Assembly (NCBI RefSeq): GCF_050789285.1
Contig: NZ_JBOUVX010000003.1
Span: forward strand, 310,001-374,000
Reading direction: 5' to 3'
From: CAVPWP01 sp050789285
Lineage (GTDB): Bacteria; Pseudomonadota; Alphaproteobacteria; Rhodobacterales; Rhodobacteraceae
DNA length: 64,000 bases
The translations under genes were made by a program, and so were the position numbers. A model generated the notes under the pieces. The model did not search any database. It worked only from the letters and a program-made list of their open reading frames with translations, and was not told where the DNA came from. This document shows, piece by piece, positions 1-7,731 of this stretch (positions are counted from its first letter, which is position 1; each line of letters opens with the position of its first letter).

Positions 1-312
1 CTGCCTTGCGTCCTTCAGCCGCCGCTCGAGCGCGCCGAAGGCGGCGTTGACCGCCAGCACGAGGTCGTCCGAGGCATGGCCCTGCCGGATCGCCTTCGAG
101 ACGTCGACATCCGGCCCCGGCATCTCGAGGTGGATGCGCACGTCGAAGCCCTGCGCGGTGCGCTTCCGGTGTTCGGACGGCTCGAGCGTCACGCGGCAGC
201 CCACCGCCTCGGGGGCCAGCCGCTCGATCGCCGCGATGCGGGTCATCACGATGTCTTCCACCGCTGGCGACGGCGGGATCTGGTGCCAGGTTATGATCGG
301 ATCGCGCTGCAT
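1..312 (-). CDS. HPF/RaiA-family ribosome-associated protein, partial (C-terminus off the left edge)
   Basis: The first 104 residues are visible and the frame stays open to the window edge. The start, MQRDPIITWHQIPPS, is preceded by a GGGAGG ribosome binding site seven bases upstream. The beta-alpha-beta pattern, with a central FDVRIHLEMPG strand and a helix AVNAAFGALERRLKD, matches the S30AE (hibernation-promoting factor) fold. Such proteins bind the 30S subunit and silence or dimerise ribosomes in stationary phase. In alphaproteobacteria some relatives carry a second domain, sometimes a cold-shock domain, which could lie outside the window. It runs in the same direction as the BON protein, about 110 bases downstream of it, which suggests a joint stress response (inference). 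Confidence 0.8.
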   Translation of the reverse strand, partial: MQRDPIITWHQIPPSPAVEDIVMTRIAAIERLAPEAVGCRVTLEPSEHRKRTAQGFDVRIHLEMPGPDVDVSKAIRQGHASDDLVLAVNAAFGALERRLKDARQ

Positions 313-423
313 GTCCGGGCCTCCCGTCTTGTCTGGGTCGACTCATGGGTCGGACGAAACCTGCGCCAGCCCAAGAGCGCGCACATTGACCGCGCGCAAG
401 GAAACCGCATGCGGGGGGCAGGC

Positions 424-1161
424 TCAGGGCGCGGTCTGGATCTCGTCGATAACCTCGTCGACGCCCAGGACGCTCCAGGCATCCGCCACCGCGATCCGGC
501 GGTGCGCCGCGTTCCGCAGAAGCCCCGTCAGCCGCACCGTGGTGTGGCGCACGCCGACGCGCAGCTGCGCGGCGTCGATCATCGGATCGCGGTCAAGCAC
601 CGCGCGCACCGCCTCCTCGATCCGGATCGGGGCGTCTTCCTCCGGCGGGACGGGCTCGAGCCCGTTGACCACGTCGCGCACCCCGGGGGCCCACCAGGCC
701 AAGGCACCCGCAAGCCGCTTTGACACAAGGCCGGGCACCTCGCCGTTCAGGATCACCACGCCGTCGCGCACCTCGACGTCGATGCGGCCGCGCGCGGTCG
801 CCGGATCGCCGGCCACCTGCACGAACTCGGGCGGCGTGGTCGGCCTTTCGGCCTCGCGCAGGGCAAAGCCCGCGAAGGCGGGCTCGGCCGAGAAGTCGCG
901 TCGCAGACGGGCGCGGATCCCTGCGTCCGACACCCGCTCTCCTCGGGTCACGCGAAGACGGTCGACGACGCCGGTCACCCCGGGAAGCGCTGCGGCAAGA
1001 CGCAGGGCCAGCTTCTTCTGCGCGACATCGGCGACGTCGCCCTGAAGGATCAGGCTGCCGTCGGGAGCGAAGGCGACGACCTCGGGCCGGAAGTGCGGAC
1101 CAAGCCGCGACTCCTTGTGCAAGGCGGCAAGGATGATTTCGGTGCTTGGGCGGTCGGGCAT
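424..1161 (-). CDS. BON-domain protein (three BON repeats)
   Basis: A 245-residue protein with three consecutive BON-like modules, at about residues 15-75, 75-150 and 165-240. Each has the pattern strand-helix-GxVxxxxxKxxA, seen for example as LQGDVADVAQKKLA, LNGEVPGLVSKRLAG and LTGLLRNAAHRRIA. BON domains occur in OsmY and similar stress proteins and are thought to bind membranes or hydrophobic ligands. There is no clear signal peptide, so this copy is probably cytoplasmic. The start MPDRPSTE is chosen because an AGGGAC stretch lies just upstream; longer in-frame starts back to about 1290 read into basic, low-quality sequence. It is divergent from the PEBP gene and upstream of the HPF-like gene. 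Confidence 0.78.
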   Translation of the reverse strand: MPDRPSTEIILAALHKESRLGPHFRPEVVAFAPDGSLILQGDVADVAQKKLALRLAAALPGVTGVVDRLRVTRGERVSDAGIRARLRRDFSAEPAFAGFALREAERPTTPPEFVQVAGDPATARGRIDVEVRDGVVILNGEVPGLVSKRLAGALAWWAPGVRDVVNGLEPVPPEEDAPIRIEEAVRAVLDRDPMIDAAQLRVGVRHTTVRLTGLLRNAAHRRIAVADAWSVLGVDEVIDEIQTAP

Positions 1162-1344
1162 GGCAAGGCGTCCCTGTCTGGCTTCTCCGGTCGGGTCGGG
1201 TGGCTTGTCGCCCCGCACGGGGCCATCCTGCATTGACCGCGGGCAACGGCAGGCGCTTGCCCGGCCGATGCCCCCGTTGACCCCCGTCAAGGCGCCGCGC
1301 TGCCCGAGTCCCCTAGAGATGTTCTGTCAACGACGGAGGCCGCC

Positions 1345-1788
1345 ATGCCGATGACCCTTCAGTCCACCGCCTTCGGGCCGGACGGGACGATCCCCGTCGA
1401 TCACACCTGCGAGGGCGCCAACCTGTCGCCGCCGCTGGTCTGGTCGGGCGTGCCCGAAGGCGCGGCAAGCCTTCTGGTGACCTGCGCCGACCCCGACGCA
1501 CCGCGTGGCATGTTCCGGCATTGGGCGGTCTGCAACCTGCCCGCGTCCGCCACCGGGCTTGCCGCGGGCGATACGGGTGGCGACGCCGCGATCAACGATT
1601 TCGGGCGCGCGGGCTATGGCGGCCCCTGCCCGCCCCGCGGCGACCGCCCGCACCGCTATGTCTTCCGCGTCGCGGCGCTGTCGGCCCGCCTTGCGCCGGG
1701 GGACGCGGCCCGCTGTGCCGACGTCGAAGCGCTTGCCCGCCCTTACGAGCTGGACCATGCCGAGCTTCATGGCCGATTCGGACGCTGA
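1345..1788 (+). CDS. YbhB/YbcL-type phosphatidylethanolamine-binding (PEBP) family protein
   Basis: A 147-residue protein of the Raf-kinase-inhibitor-like/PEBP fold. The family signatures are visible: ANLSPPLVWSGVP near residues 25-37, DPDAP at about 48-52, the FRHWAVCNLP strand at about 57-66, and the YGGPCPPRGDRPHRY block at about 91-105 that forms the anion-binding pocket. A GGAGG ribosome binding site precedes the ATG. The cellular role of bacterial PEBP proteins is not settled, and no function is claimed beyond the fold. The gene overlaps the start of the following PRPP-synthetase gene, so the two are probably cotranscribed and translationally coupled. Confidence 0.87.
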   Translation: MPMTLQSTAFGPDGTIPVDHTCEGANLSPPLVWSGVPEGAASLLVTCADPDAPRGMFRHWAVCNLPASATGLAAGDTGGDAAINDFGRAGYGGPCPPRGDRPHRYVFRVAALSARLAPGDAARCADVEALARPYELDHAELHGRFGR

Positions 1789-2767
1789 GCGGCTGCGCAT
1801 CTTCGCCCCGAAGGCCTCGGCCGCCTTCGGCGCGGCCGTGGCCCTGTCCATGGGCCGGCCACTCGACCCGATGGAAGAGCGCGAGTTCGAGGACCATGAG
1901 CACAAGGCCCGACCCCTTGTCGGCGTGCGCGGCTGCGACGCCTACGTGATCCAGGGCCTGCACGACGACCCCGGCCAGTCGCCCAACGACAAGCTGGTCC
2001 GGCTTCTGTTCTTCCTGGGCTGCCTGCGCAGCAACGGAGCGGCGCGGACAACCGCGGTGATCCCCTACCTCGCCTATGCCCGCAAGGATCGACAGACGAA
2101 GCCGCGCGACCCGCTGAGCCTGAGCTATGTCGCCCGACTGATCGAGGCGATGGGCACCGGCAGGGTGCTGACGTTCGAGCCGCACAATCTTGCGGCGGTT
2201 CAGAACGCCTTCCGGATCGAGGTGGTGGCGCTTGATCTCAGGGGGGTGATGATCGCCCGGGCGGCCGCGCTGGCGGGCGGGGACCCGGTGACCGTCGCCT
2301 CGCCCGATCCCGGCGGCGTCAAGCGGGCGCAACTGTTCCGCGAGGCGCTCGAGGCGCGAATCGGTCGGTCCGTCGCCTTTGCCTTTCTCGAGAAGCGTCG
2401 CAGCGCCGGGGTCGTCAGCGGCTCTCTCCTGGCCGGCGATGTCCACGGGCGGCGCGTTCTGGTCGTCGACGACCTGATCGCGGGCGGCGGGACGATGCGG
2501 CGCGCCGCGGCGGCGCTGAAGGCGGCGGGCGCGGCTTCGGTCCATGCGCTGGCGGCACATGGCCTTTTCACGTCCGGCGCCGAGGCGCTGTCCGATCCGG
2601 CCGTGGACGGCTGGCACGTGACCGACAGCATCCCGTCCCGTGGCGCCGAACCCGGAAACAGATCGAAAATCGACAGTGTTTCGGCGGCGCCGCTCTTTGC
2701 CGAGGCGATCCGCCGGCTGCACCTTGACGGGCAGGTTTCCGATTTGATTTCAGGGCTTTGGAGATAA
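1757..2767 (+). CDS. Divergent ribose-phosphate pyrophosphokinase (PRPP synthetase paralogue)
   Basis: A 336-residue protein built of two phosphoribosyltransferase-type halves. Visible elements are the AVIPYLAYARKDRQ ATP-binding segment (about residues 99-112), a conserved His in the EPHN stretch, the KRRSAGVVSG segment, and the PRPP loop VDDLIAGGGTM near residues 235-245. In Escherichia coli Prs the loop reads VDDMIDTGGT, so here the Asp and Thr equivalent to D224/T225 are Ala and Gly. The enzyme would transfer pyrophosphate from ATP to ribose 5-phosphate. It overlaps the PEBP gene by 32 bases; an alternative in-frame ATG lies at 1769. The divergence and the stress-gene neighbours suggest a specialised paralogue rather than the housekeeping enzyme (inference). 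Confidence 0.82.
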   Translation: MPSFMADSDAERLRIFAPKASAAFGAAVALSMGRPLDPMEEREFEDHEHKARPLVGVRGCDAYVIQGLHDDPGQSPNDKLVRLLFFLGCLRSNGAARTTAVIPYLAYARKDRQTKPRDPLSLSYVARLIEAMGTGRVLTFEPHNLAAVQNAFRIEVVALDLRGVMIARAAALAGGDPVTVASPDPGGVKRAQLFREALEARIGRSVAFAFLEKRRSAGVVSGSLLAGDVHGRRVLVVDDLIAGGGTMRRAAAALKAAGAASVHALAAHGLFTSGAEALSDPAVDGWHVTDSIPSRGAEPGNRSKIDSVSAAPLFAEAIRRLHLDGQVSDLISGLWR

Positions 2768-2851
2768 CTCCTTACAACCCGACATCTGGCCGGGGCTGGC
2801 CTTTAGCGCGAACATTCACAGGTTGCCATACATATTCAGCTTTTCCAATGC

Positions 2852-2879
2852 TTGCCTTCCCGGCAACGCAGGCTACTCT
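2852..2879 (+). promoter_or_regulatory. Candidate sigma-70-type promoter of the TRAP operon
   Basis: TTGCCT and TACTCT are separated by 16 bases and lie about 80 bases upstream of the dctP start, in the 189-base gap after the PRPP-synthetase gene. The TTGCC and GGCAA within it also form a short inverted repeat, which could be an operator. Both assignments are by eye only. Confidence 0.3.
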
Positions 2880-2956
2880 AGGCAAACTGGTTCCGGGGCT
2901 TGGGGAGGCCGCGTGCGTCACCGTTCGCAAACCCGGGGCGATTTGGGAGGAAAAAC

Positions 2957-4090
2957 ATGACCGAAACTACCAGGCTCAACCGGCGTTCGTTCCTGAAGAA
3001 GACGGCGCTGGCCAGCGGCGGCGCGGCAGCCGCGACGACCCTTGCGGCCCCCGCGGTGCTCGCGCAGGCACCGCTCGTGATCAAGATGCAGACGTCCTGG
3101 CCGGCGTCCGACATCTGGGACGAATTCGCGAAAGACTATGCCACGCGCGTCAGCGAGATGTCGGGTGGCCGGATGACGATCGACGTGCTTCCCGCGGGTG
3201 CGGTCGTCGGCGCCTTCCAGGTGCTTGACGCGGTCAACGACGGCGTGCTCGACGCGGCGCATTCGGTGCCGGTGTACTGGTACGGCAAGAACAAGGCCGC
3301 CTCGCTTTTCGGCACGGGTCCGGTGTTCGGCGGGTCGGCCACGACCATGCTTGCCTGGTTCTGGGCCGGCGGCGGCGAACAGCTTTATGACGAGCTGACG
3401 CAAGAGATCATGGGGCTTGACGTCAAGGGCTACCTTGGCTTCCCGATGTTCGCCCAGCCCTTCGGCTGGTTCAAGGGCGAGGTCAACACCGTCGCCGATC
3501 TTCAGGGCTTCAAGTACCGCACGGTGGGCCTTGCGGCCGACCTGATGCAGAAACTGGGCATGTCGGTCGCGCAGCTTCCGGGTGGCGAGATCGTTCCGGC
3601 GATGGAGCGCGGCGTGATCGACGCGTTCGAGTTCAACAACCCGACCTCGGACAGCCGCTTCGGCGCCCAGGACGTGGCGAAGAACTACTACCTGTCGTCC
3701 TACCACCAGGCGTCCGAGAGCTTCGAGTTCCTGTTCAACAAGACCTTCCTCGAAGACCTCGAGCCCGATTTCCAGGCGATCCTGAAGTACGGCGTCGAAG
3801 CCGCGTCGACCGCCAACACGGCGAAGGCGATGAACCAGTACTCGGCCGACCTGCGGAAGCTGCAGGAAGAGTCGGGTGTCACCGTCCACCGGACCTCGAA
3901 AGAGATCCTCGACGCGCAGATCGCCGCGTGGGACGCGCTGATCCCCGAACTCGAGGCCGATCCGTTCATGAAGAAGACCCTCGACAGCCAGCGCGAGTGG
4001 GTCGAGCGCGTGACGTTCTACGAACTGATGAACGCGCCGGACTATGCGCTTGCCTACGAGCACTACTTCCCGGGCCGTCTGAAGCTCTGA
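2957..4090 (+). CDS. dctP: TRAP transporter solute-binding protein (DctP family, mannitol/chloroaromatic/alpha-keto-acid type)
   Basis: A 377-residue periplasmic binding protein. The N-terminus carries a twin-arginine signal (NRRSFLKK at residues 8-15), an alanine-rich stretch and a likely cleavage site after VLAQ near residue 36. The mature part has the DctP-family pattern: FQVLDAVNDGVLDAAHS, the conserved ADLQGFKYRTVGLAADLMQKLG segment with its ligand-binding Arg, and EIVPAMERGVIDAFEFNNP. It resembles the TakP/FcbT branch, which binds 2-oxo acids and other organic acids, but the ligand cannot be read from the sequence. The ATG is chosen for the GGGAGG box seven bases upstream. It is followed by a strong stem-loop and then dctQ and dctM. 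Confidence 0.93.
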   Translation: MTETTRLNRRSFLKKTALASGGAAAATTLAAPAVLAQAPLVIKMQTSWPASDIWDEFAKDYATRVSEMSGGRMTIDVLPAGAVVGAFQVLDAVNDGVLDAAHSVPVYWYGKNKAASLFGTGPVFGGSATTMLAWFWAGGGEQLYDELTQEIMGLDVKGYLGFPMFAQPFGWFKGEVNTVADLQGFKYRTVGLAADLMQKLGMSVAQLPGGEIVPAMERGVIDAFEFNNPTSDSRFGAQDVAKNYYLSSYHQASESFEFLFNKTFLEDLEPDFQAILKYGVEAASTANTAKAMNQYSADLRKLQEESGVTVHRTSKEILDAQIAAWDALIPELEADPFMKKTLDSQREWVERVTFYELMNAPDYALAYEHYFPGRLKL

Positions 4091-4110
4091 GACCCGGATT
4101 CTGACGGACA

Positions 4111-4137
4111 GACCCCGGCGGCACCACCGCCGGGGTC
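4111..4137 (+). terminator. Intercistronic stem-loop between dctP and dctQ
   Basis: A perfect 11-base-pair GC-rich stem (arms 4111-4121 and 4127-4137, loop CACCA) lies 20 bases after the dctP stop and 39 bases before dctQ. There is no T-run after it. It therefore looks like a partial terminator or a 3'-end RNA stabiliser that would raise binding-protein mRNA over permease mRNA, a common arrangement in binding-protein transport operons (inference). Confidence 0.6.
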
Positions 4138-4176
4138 GCGCTGTGCGACCGCTTCCGCACGACAAGGGGGATCACC

Positions 4177-4761
4177 GTGATCGGTTTTATCCGCTTCGCC
4201 GACAGTCTGTCGGCATGGTTCGGCAAGGCGTTCGCCTGGCTGATCGTTCTCATGGCCGTGGGCACTGGCTATGAGGTCTTTGTCCGCTACGTGCTGAACA
4301 GCCCGACCGCCTGGGCGCTGGACGTGTCGTTCATCATGTACGGCTCGCTCTTCATGATGGGCGGCGCCTACACGCTGTCGCGCGGCGGCCACGTGCGGGG
4401 CGACTTCATCTATCGCCTCTGGCAACCGCGCACGCAGGCCAAGGTGGACCTTGTCCTGTACATCCTGTTCTTCTTTCCCGGCGTCACGGCCCTGATCCTT
4501 GCAGGCTGGAAGTATGCCTCGCGGTCCTGGGGCTATGGCGAGGTGTCGATCAACAGCCCGGCCGGCATCCCGATCTACCAGTTCAAGAGCGTGATCGTCG
4601 CCGCCGGCATCCTTCTGTTCATCCAGGGCATCGCGCAGGTCTGCCGCTGCATTCTTGCCATGCGCACCAACGAATGGCTGGCCGCCGAAGAGGACGTCTT
4701 CGAAACCGAAGACCTGCTGATGCAACAGGCCGCGAAGGCCGAAAGGGACCACCACATATGA
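4177..4761 (+). CDS. dctQ: TRAP transporter small permease (DctQ)
   Basis: A 194-residue inner-membrane protein with four hydrophobic segments (about residues 13-35, 48-70, 90-112 and 132-155), the normal DctQ topology. The YEVFVRYVLNSPTAWALD motif between the first two segments is the DctQ signature. It starts at GTG with AAGGGGG nine bases upstream. It assembles with DctM to form the membrane part of the sodium- or proton-driven TRAP transporter. Its stop overlaps the dctM start as ATGA, so translation of the two is coupled. Confidence 0.92.
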   Translation: MIGFIRFADSLSAWFGKAFAWLIVLMAVGTGYEVFVRYVLNSPTAWALDVSFIMYGSLFMMGGAYTLSRGGHVRGDFIYRLWQPRTQAKVDLVLYILFFFPGVTALILAGWKYASRSWGYGEVSINSPAGIPIYQFKSVIVAAGILLFIQGIAQVCRCILAMRTNEWLAAEEDVFETEDLLMQQAAKAERDHHI

Positions 4762-6176
4762 CGGACCCCCAAGTTGCCCTGCTGATGCTGGGGCTCTTCA
4801 TCGTCTTCGTCTTCCTTGGCTTCCCGATCGCCTTCACGCTGATGGCGATGGGAATCGGCTTCGGCTATTACGCCTATTACGACGAGGGCCGCATGTGGCG
4901 CGCCTTCGACCGGCTCGACGAGACCGCCGGAAGCTGGGAGAGTTTCAGTCTCTGGGTCGAAGGCTTCTTCAACAACCGAATATTCGACCTCTTCGTGAAC
5001 CAGACCTACACGGTCATGGCGAACGAAGTGCTGACCGCGGTGCCGCTGTTCCTGTTCATGGGGTACATCGTCGAGCGGTCGAACATCGTCGACAAGCTTT
5101 TCGGCACGCTGAACATCGCCTCGAAGAACGTTCCGGGGTCGATGGGCGTGGCCGCGCTCGTCACCTGCGCGTTGTTTGCCACCGCCACCGGCATCGTCGG
5201 CGCGGTGGTAACGCTGATGGGACTTCTGGCGCTGCCGCAGATGCTGAAGGCGCGCTACAATGCGTCCTTCGCCAGCGGCATCATCTGCGCCGGCGGCACG
5301 CTGGGCATCCTGATCCCGCCGTCGATCATGCTGATCGTCTATGCGGCGGCCTCGGGGGTGTCGATCGTGCGGCTTTACGCAGCGGCCCTTCTGCCCGGTC
5401 TGACGCTGGTCGGCCTCTACCTGATCTACGTGGTGGGCCGCGCGATCCTTCAGCCGTCGGTCGCGCCCCGCCCGGGCCCGGGCGAGGTGCCCGACGTGCC
5501 CTTCGCCAAGCTGATCGGGATGATCATCACGTCCTTCCTGCCGCTGGCCTTCCTGATCCTCGCGGTGCTGGGATCGATCCTGTTCGGGCTTGCCACGCCG
5601 ACCGAGGCGGCCTCGATCGGGGCGCTGGGCGGGATCCTGCTGGCGTTCCTCTATCGCGCGATGACCTGGCAACGGATGCGCGAGAGCGTCTATCTGACGG
5701 TGCGCACGACGGCGATGGTGTGCTGGCTCTTCGTGGGCTCCTACACCTTCTCGGCGGTGTTCTCGTATCTTGGCGGCGAACACGTCATCTCGGAGTTCGT
5801 CCAGAGCCTCAGCCTTGAGCCCTGGCAGTTCCTCATCCTGGCGCAGCTCATCATCTTCCTGCTGGGCTGGCCGCTCGAGTGGTCCGAGATCATCATCATC
5901 TTCGTGCCGATCTTCCTGCCGCTCCTGGCCTTCTTCGGGATCGACCCGCTGTTCTTCGGCATCCTCGTGGCGCTGAACCTTCAGACCAGCTTCCTGACGC
6001 CGCCCATGGCGATGTCGGCCTATTACCTCAAGGGGATCGCCCCGCCCGAGGTGAAGCTGACGCAGATCTTCGCCGGGGTCATGCCGTTCCTCGTCTGCGT
6101 GATCATCTCGATGGTTCTGATGTACGCCTACCCGCAGATCGTCTTCTACCTGCCCGAGCTGTTCTATGGCAGCTGA
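4758..6176 (+). CDS. dctM: TRAP transporter large permease (DctM)
   Basis: A 472-residue polytopic membrane protein with more than ten hydrophobic segments. DctM-family motifs are visible: PLFLFMGYIVERS, GSMGVAALVTCALFATATG, ICAGGTLGILIPPSIMLIVYA, TPTEAASIGALGG and NLQTSFLTPPM. It has an additional loop of about 30 residues after the first helix (YDEGRMWRAFDRLDETAG), typical of the mannitol/chloroaromatic subfamily. The start overlaps the dctQ stop by ATGA. It overlaps the amidase start by 11 bases, so the whole group probably forms one transcript. Confidence 0.94.
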   Translation: MTDPQVALLMLGLFIVFVFLGFPIAFTLMAMGIGFGYYAYYDEGRMWRAFDRLDETAGSWESFSLWVEGFFNNRIFDLFVNQTYTVMANEVLTAVPLFLFMGYIVERSNIVDKLFGTLNIASKNVPGSMGVAALVTCALFATATGIVGAVVTLMGLLALPQMLKARYNASFASGIICAGGTLGILIPPSIMLIVYAAASGVSIVRLYAAALLPGLTLVGLYLIYVVGRAILQPSVAPRPGPGEVPDVPFAKLIGMIITSFLPLAFLILAVLGSILFGLATPTEAASIGALGGILLAFLYRAMTWQRMRESVYLTVRTTAMVCWLFVGSYTFSAVFSYLGGEHVISEFVQSLSLEPWQFLILAQLIIFLLGWPLEWSEIIIIFVPIFLPLLAFFGIDPLFFGILVALNLQTSFLTPPMAMSAYYLKGIAPPEVKLTQIFAGVMPFLVCVIISMVLMYAYPQIVFYLPELFYGS

Positions 6177-7548
6177 GGCCAGGCACAGGGCCGCACCGCG
6201 CGCCCGGCCGGCGGCCACGCCGCTGGCCGCTCTGGGCGCGGTGGCCCTGCGTGACCGCATCGCGCAGGGCAGCCTGACGGCGGTGGCCCTTGTCGAGGAT
6301 TGCATCGCCCGCATCGCGGCGCGGGAAGAGACGGTGCAGGCCTGGGCCTGGTTCGACGCCGCCCACGCGCTGGATCAGGCGCGGCGGCTTGACGCCTATC
6401 GCGGCACGGGGCGCGCGCTTGGCCCCCTGCACGGGCTGCCGGTGGCGTTGAAGGACATCGTCGACACGGCACGCATCCCCACCGAGAACGGCTGCGCGCT
6501 GGACCGGGGCCGGGTGCCGGTGCAGGACGCCCACGTGGTCGAGCGTCTTAAGCAGGCCGGTGCCATCGTGATGGGCAAGACGGTCAGCACCGAACTGGCC
6601 TTTCTGCACCCCGGCAAGACGCGCAACCCGCATGACCCGGGCCACACGCCCGGCGGATCGTCTTCGGGGTCGGCGGCGGCGGTGGCCGACGGGATGGTGC
6701 CGCTGGCCATCGGCACCCAGACCGGCGGTTCGGTGATCCGGCCCGCGTCCTACTGCGGGGTCACCGGGTTCAAGCCGACCTACGGCGCCATTTCCCGGCG
6801 CGGCATCCTGATGCAGTCGCCGACCCTTGATACCGTGGGGGTCTTCGCGGCCGATCCGCTGGGCGCCGCGCTTCTGGCCGATGCGCTTTACGGCCATGAC
6901 GGCGCCGACAGCGCGACGACGCTTGCGCCCGCCCCGCGCCTTCTCGACATCGCGCGCGAGGCGCCGCCGCTGCGGCCGGTCTTCGCGTTCGTCCGCCCGC
7001 CGGGGTGGGAAACCGCCGCGCCCGAGCTTCACGCGGCGTTCGAGGAACTGGTCGAGGCGCTGGGCGATCAGGTCTTCGAGGTTCCCCTGCCCGGCGTCTT
7101 CGGCGAGGCCGCCGAACAACGCAAGCGCATCAACTACGCCGAAATGGCGCGGTACTATTACCGCTACGGGCGCGACGGCGCCGATGTCCTTGCCCCCGAG
7201 ACCCGCGCCGCGATCGAGGAAGGCAACGCCATCCCCGCGCGCGACTATCTGGCCGCGCTCGACTGGCGGCCCGTGCTGAACAGTGCGCTGGACGAAATTT
7301 TCGAACGCTGCGACGCGATCCTTTGCCCTGCCGCGACCGGCCCCGCGCCGAAGGGGTTGGAATCGACCGGCGACGCGATCTTCAACGGGCTCTGGACACT
7401 GTGCGGCACGCCCGCCGTCACGCTTCCGCTGCTGACGGCTTCGAACGGGTTGCCGATGGGCGTTCAGCTTGTCGGCGCACGACACAACGACGCGCGGCTT
7501 CTGCGCACGGCGAACTGGCTTCACCGCTTCGCCGACGGACAGGACTGA
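6166..7548 (+). CDS. Amidase-signature-family hydrolase
   Basis: A 460-residue amidase-signature enzyme. The catalytic triad can be placed: Lys96 in PVALKDIVD, the cis-Ser at about 165 in TPGGSSSGSAAAVA, and the nucleophile Ser189 in GTQTGGSVIRPAS. The family hydrolyses amide bonds in many substrates. The length and lack of GatA-type context argue against the Glu-tRNA amidotransferase. Its start lies inside dctM (11-base overlap), so it is probably translated with the TRAP transporter. It may act on an amide imported by that transporter or on a product of it (inference). Confidence 0.88.
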   Translation: MAAEARHRAAPRARPAATPLAALGAVALRDRIAQGSLTAVALVEDCIARIAAREETVQAWAWFDAAHALDQARRLDAYRGTGRALGPLHGLPVALKDIVDTARIPTENGCALDRGRVPVQDAHVVERLKQAGAIVMGKTVSTELAFLHPGKTRNPHDPGHTPGGSSSGSAAAVADGMVPLAIGTQTGGSVIRPASYCGVTGFKPTYGAISRRGILMQSPTLDTVGVFAADPLGAALLADALYGHDGADSATTLAPAPRLLDIAREAPPLRPVFAFVRPPGWETAAPELHAAFEELVEALGDQVFEVPLPGVFGEAAEQRKRINYAEMARYYYRYGRDGADVLAPETRAAIEEGNAIPARDYLAALDWRPVLNSALDEIFERCDAILCPAATGPAPKGLESTGDAIFNGLWTLCGTPAVTLPLLTASNGLPMGVQLVGARHNDARLLRTANWLHRFADGQD

Positions 7549-7562
7549 CAGGGAGAACCGAC

Positions 7563-7724
7563 ATGGACCGGCTCATCGCAATCTTCGCCTTCGCAGTCTT
7601 CGCGGGCTTCCTTGGCATCCTGACCTTCGAGGTGATGCAGTGGGACCTCAAGGCGATCATCCTGCTGACGATCGCGCTTGTCGCCTACGACTTCTGGACC
7701 TCGAGCCGCAAGTCGGACAACTGA
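7563..7724 (+). CDS. Small two-helix membrane protein, unknown function
   Basis: A 53-residue protein with two hydrophobic segments (about residues 4-22 and 29-45) joined by a short loop with a Glu and an Asp, and a charged C-terminus SSRKSDN. A GGGAG box lies eight bases before the ATG. It sits 14 bases after the amidase and 7 bases before the dehydrogenase gene, so it belongs to the same transcript. I do not recognise the family. Confidence 0.65.
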   Translation: MDRLIAIFAFAVFAGFLGILTFEVMQWDLKAIILLTIALVAYDFWTSSRKSDN

Positions 7725-7731
7725 GCGCGTC

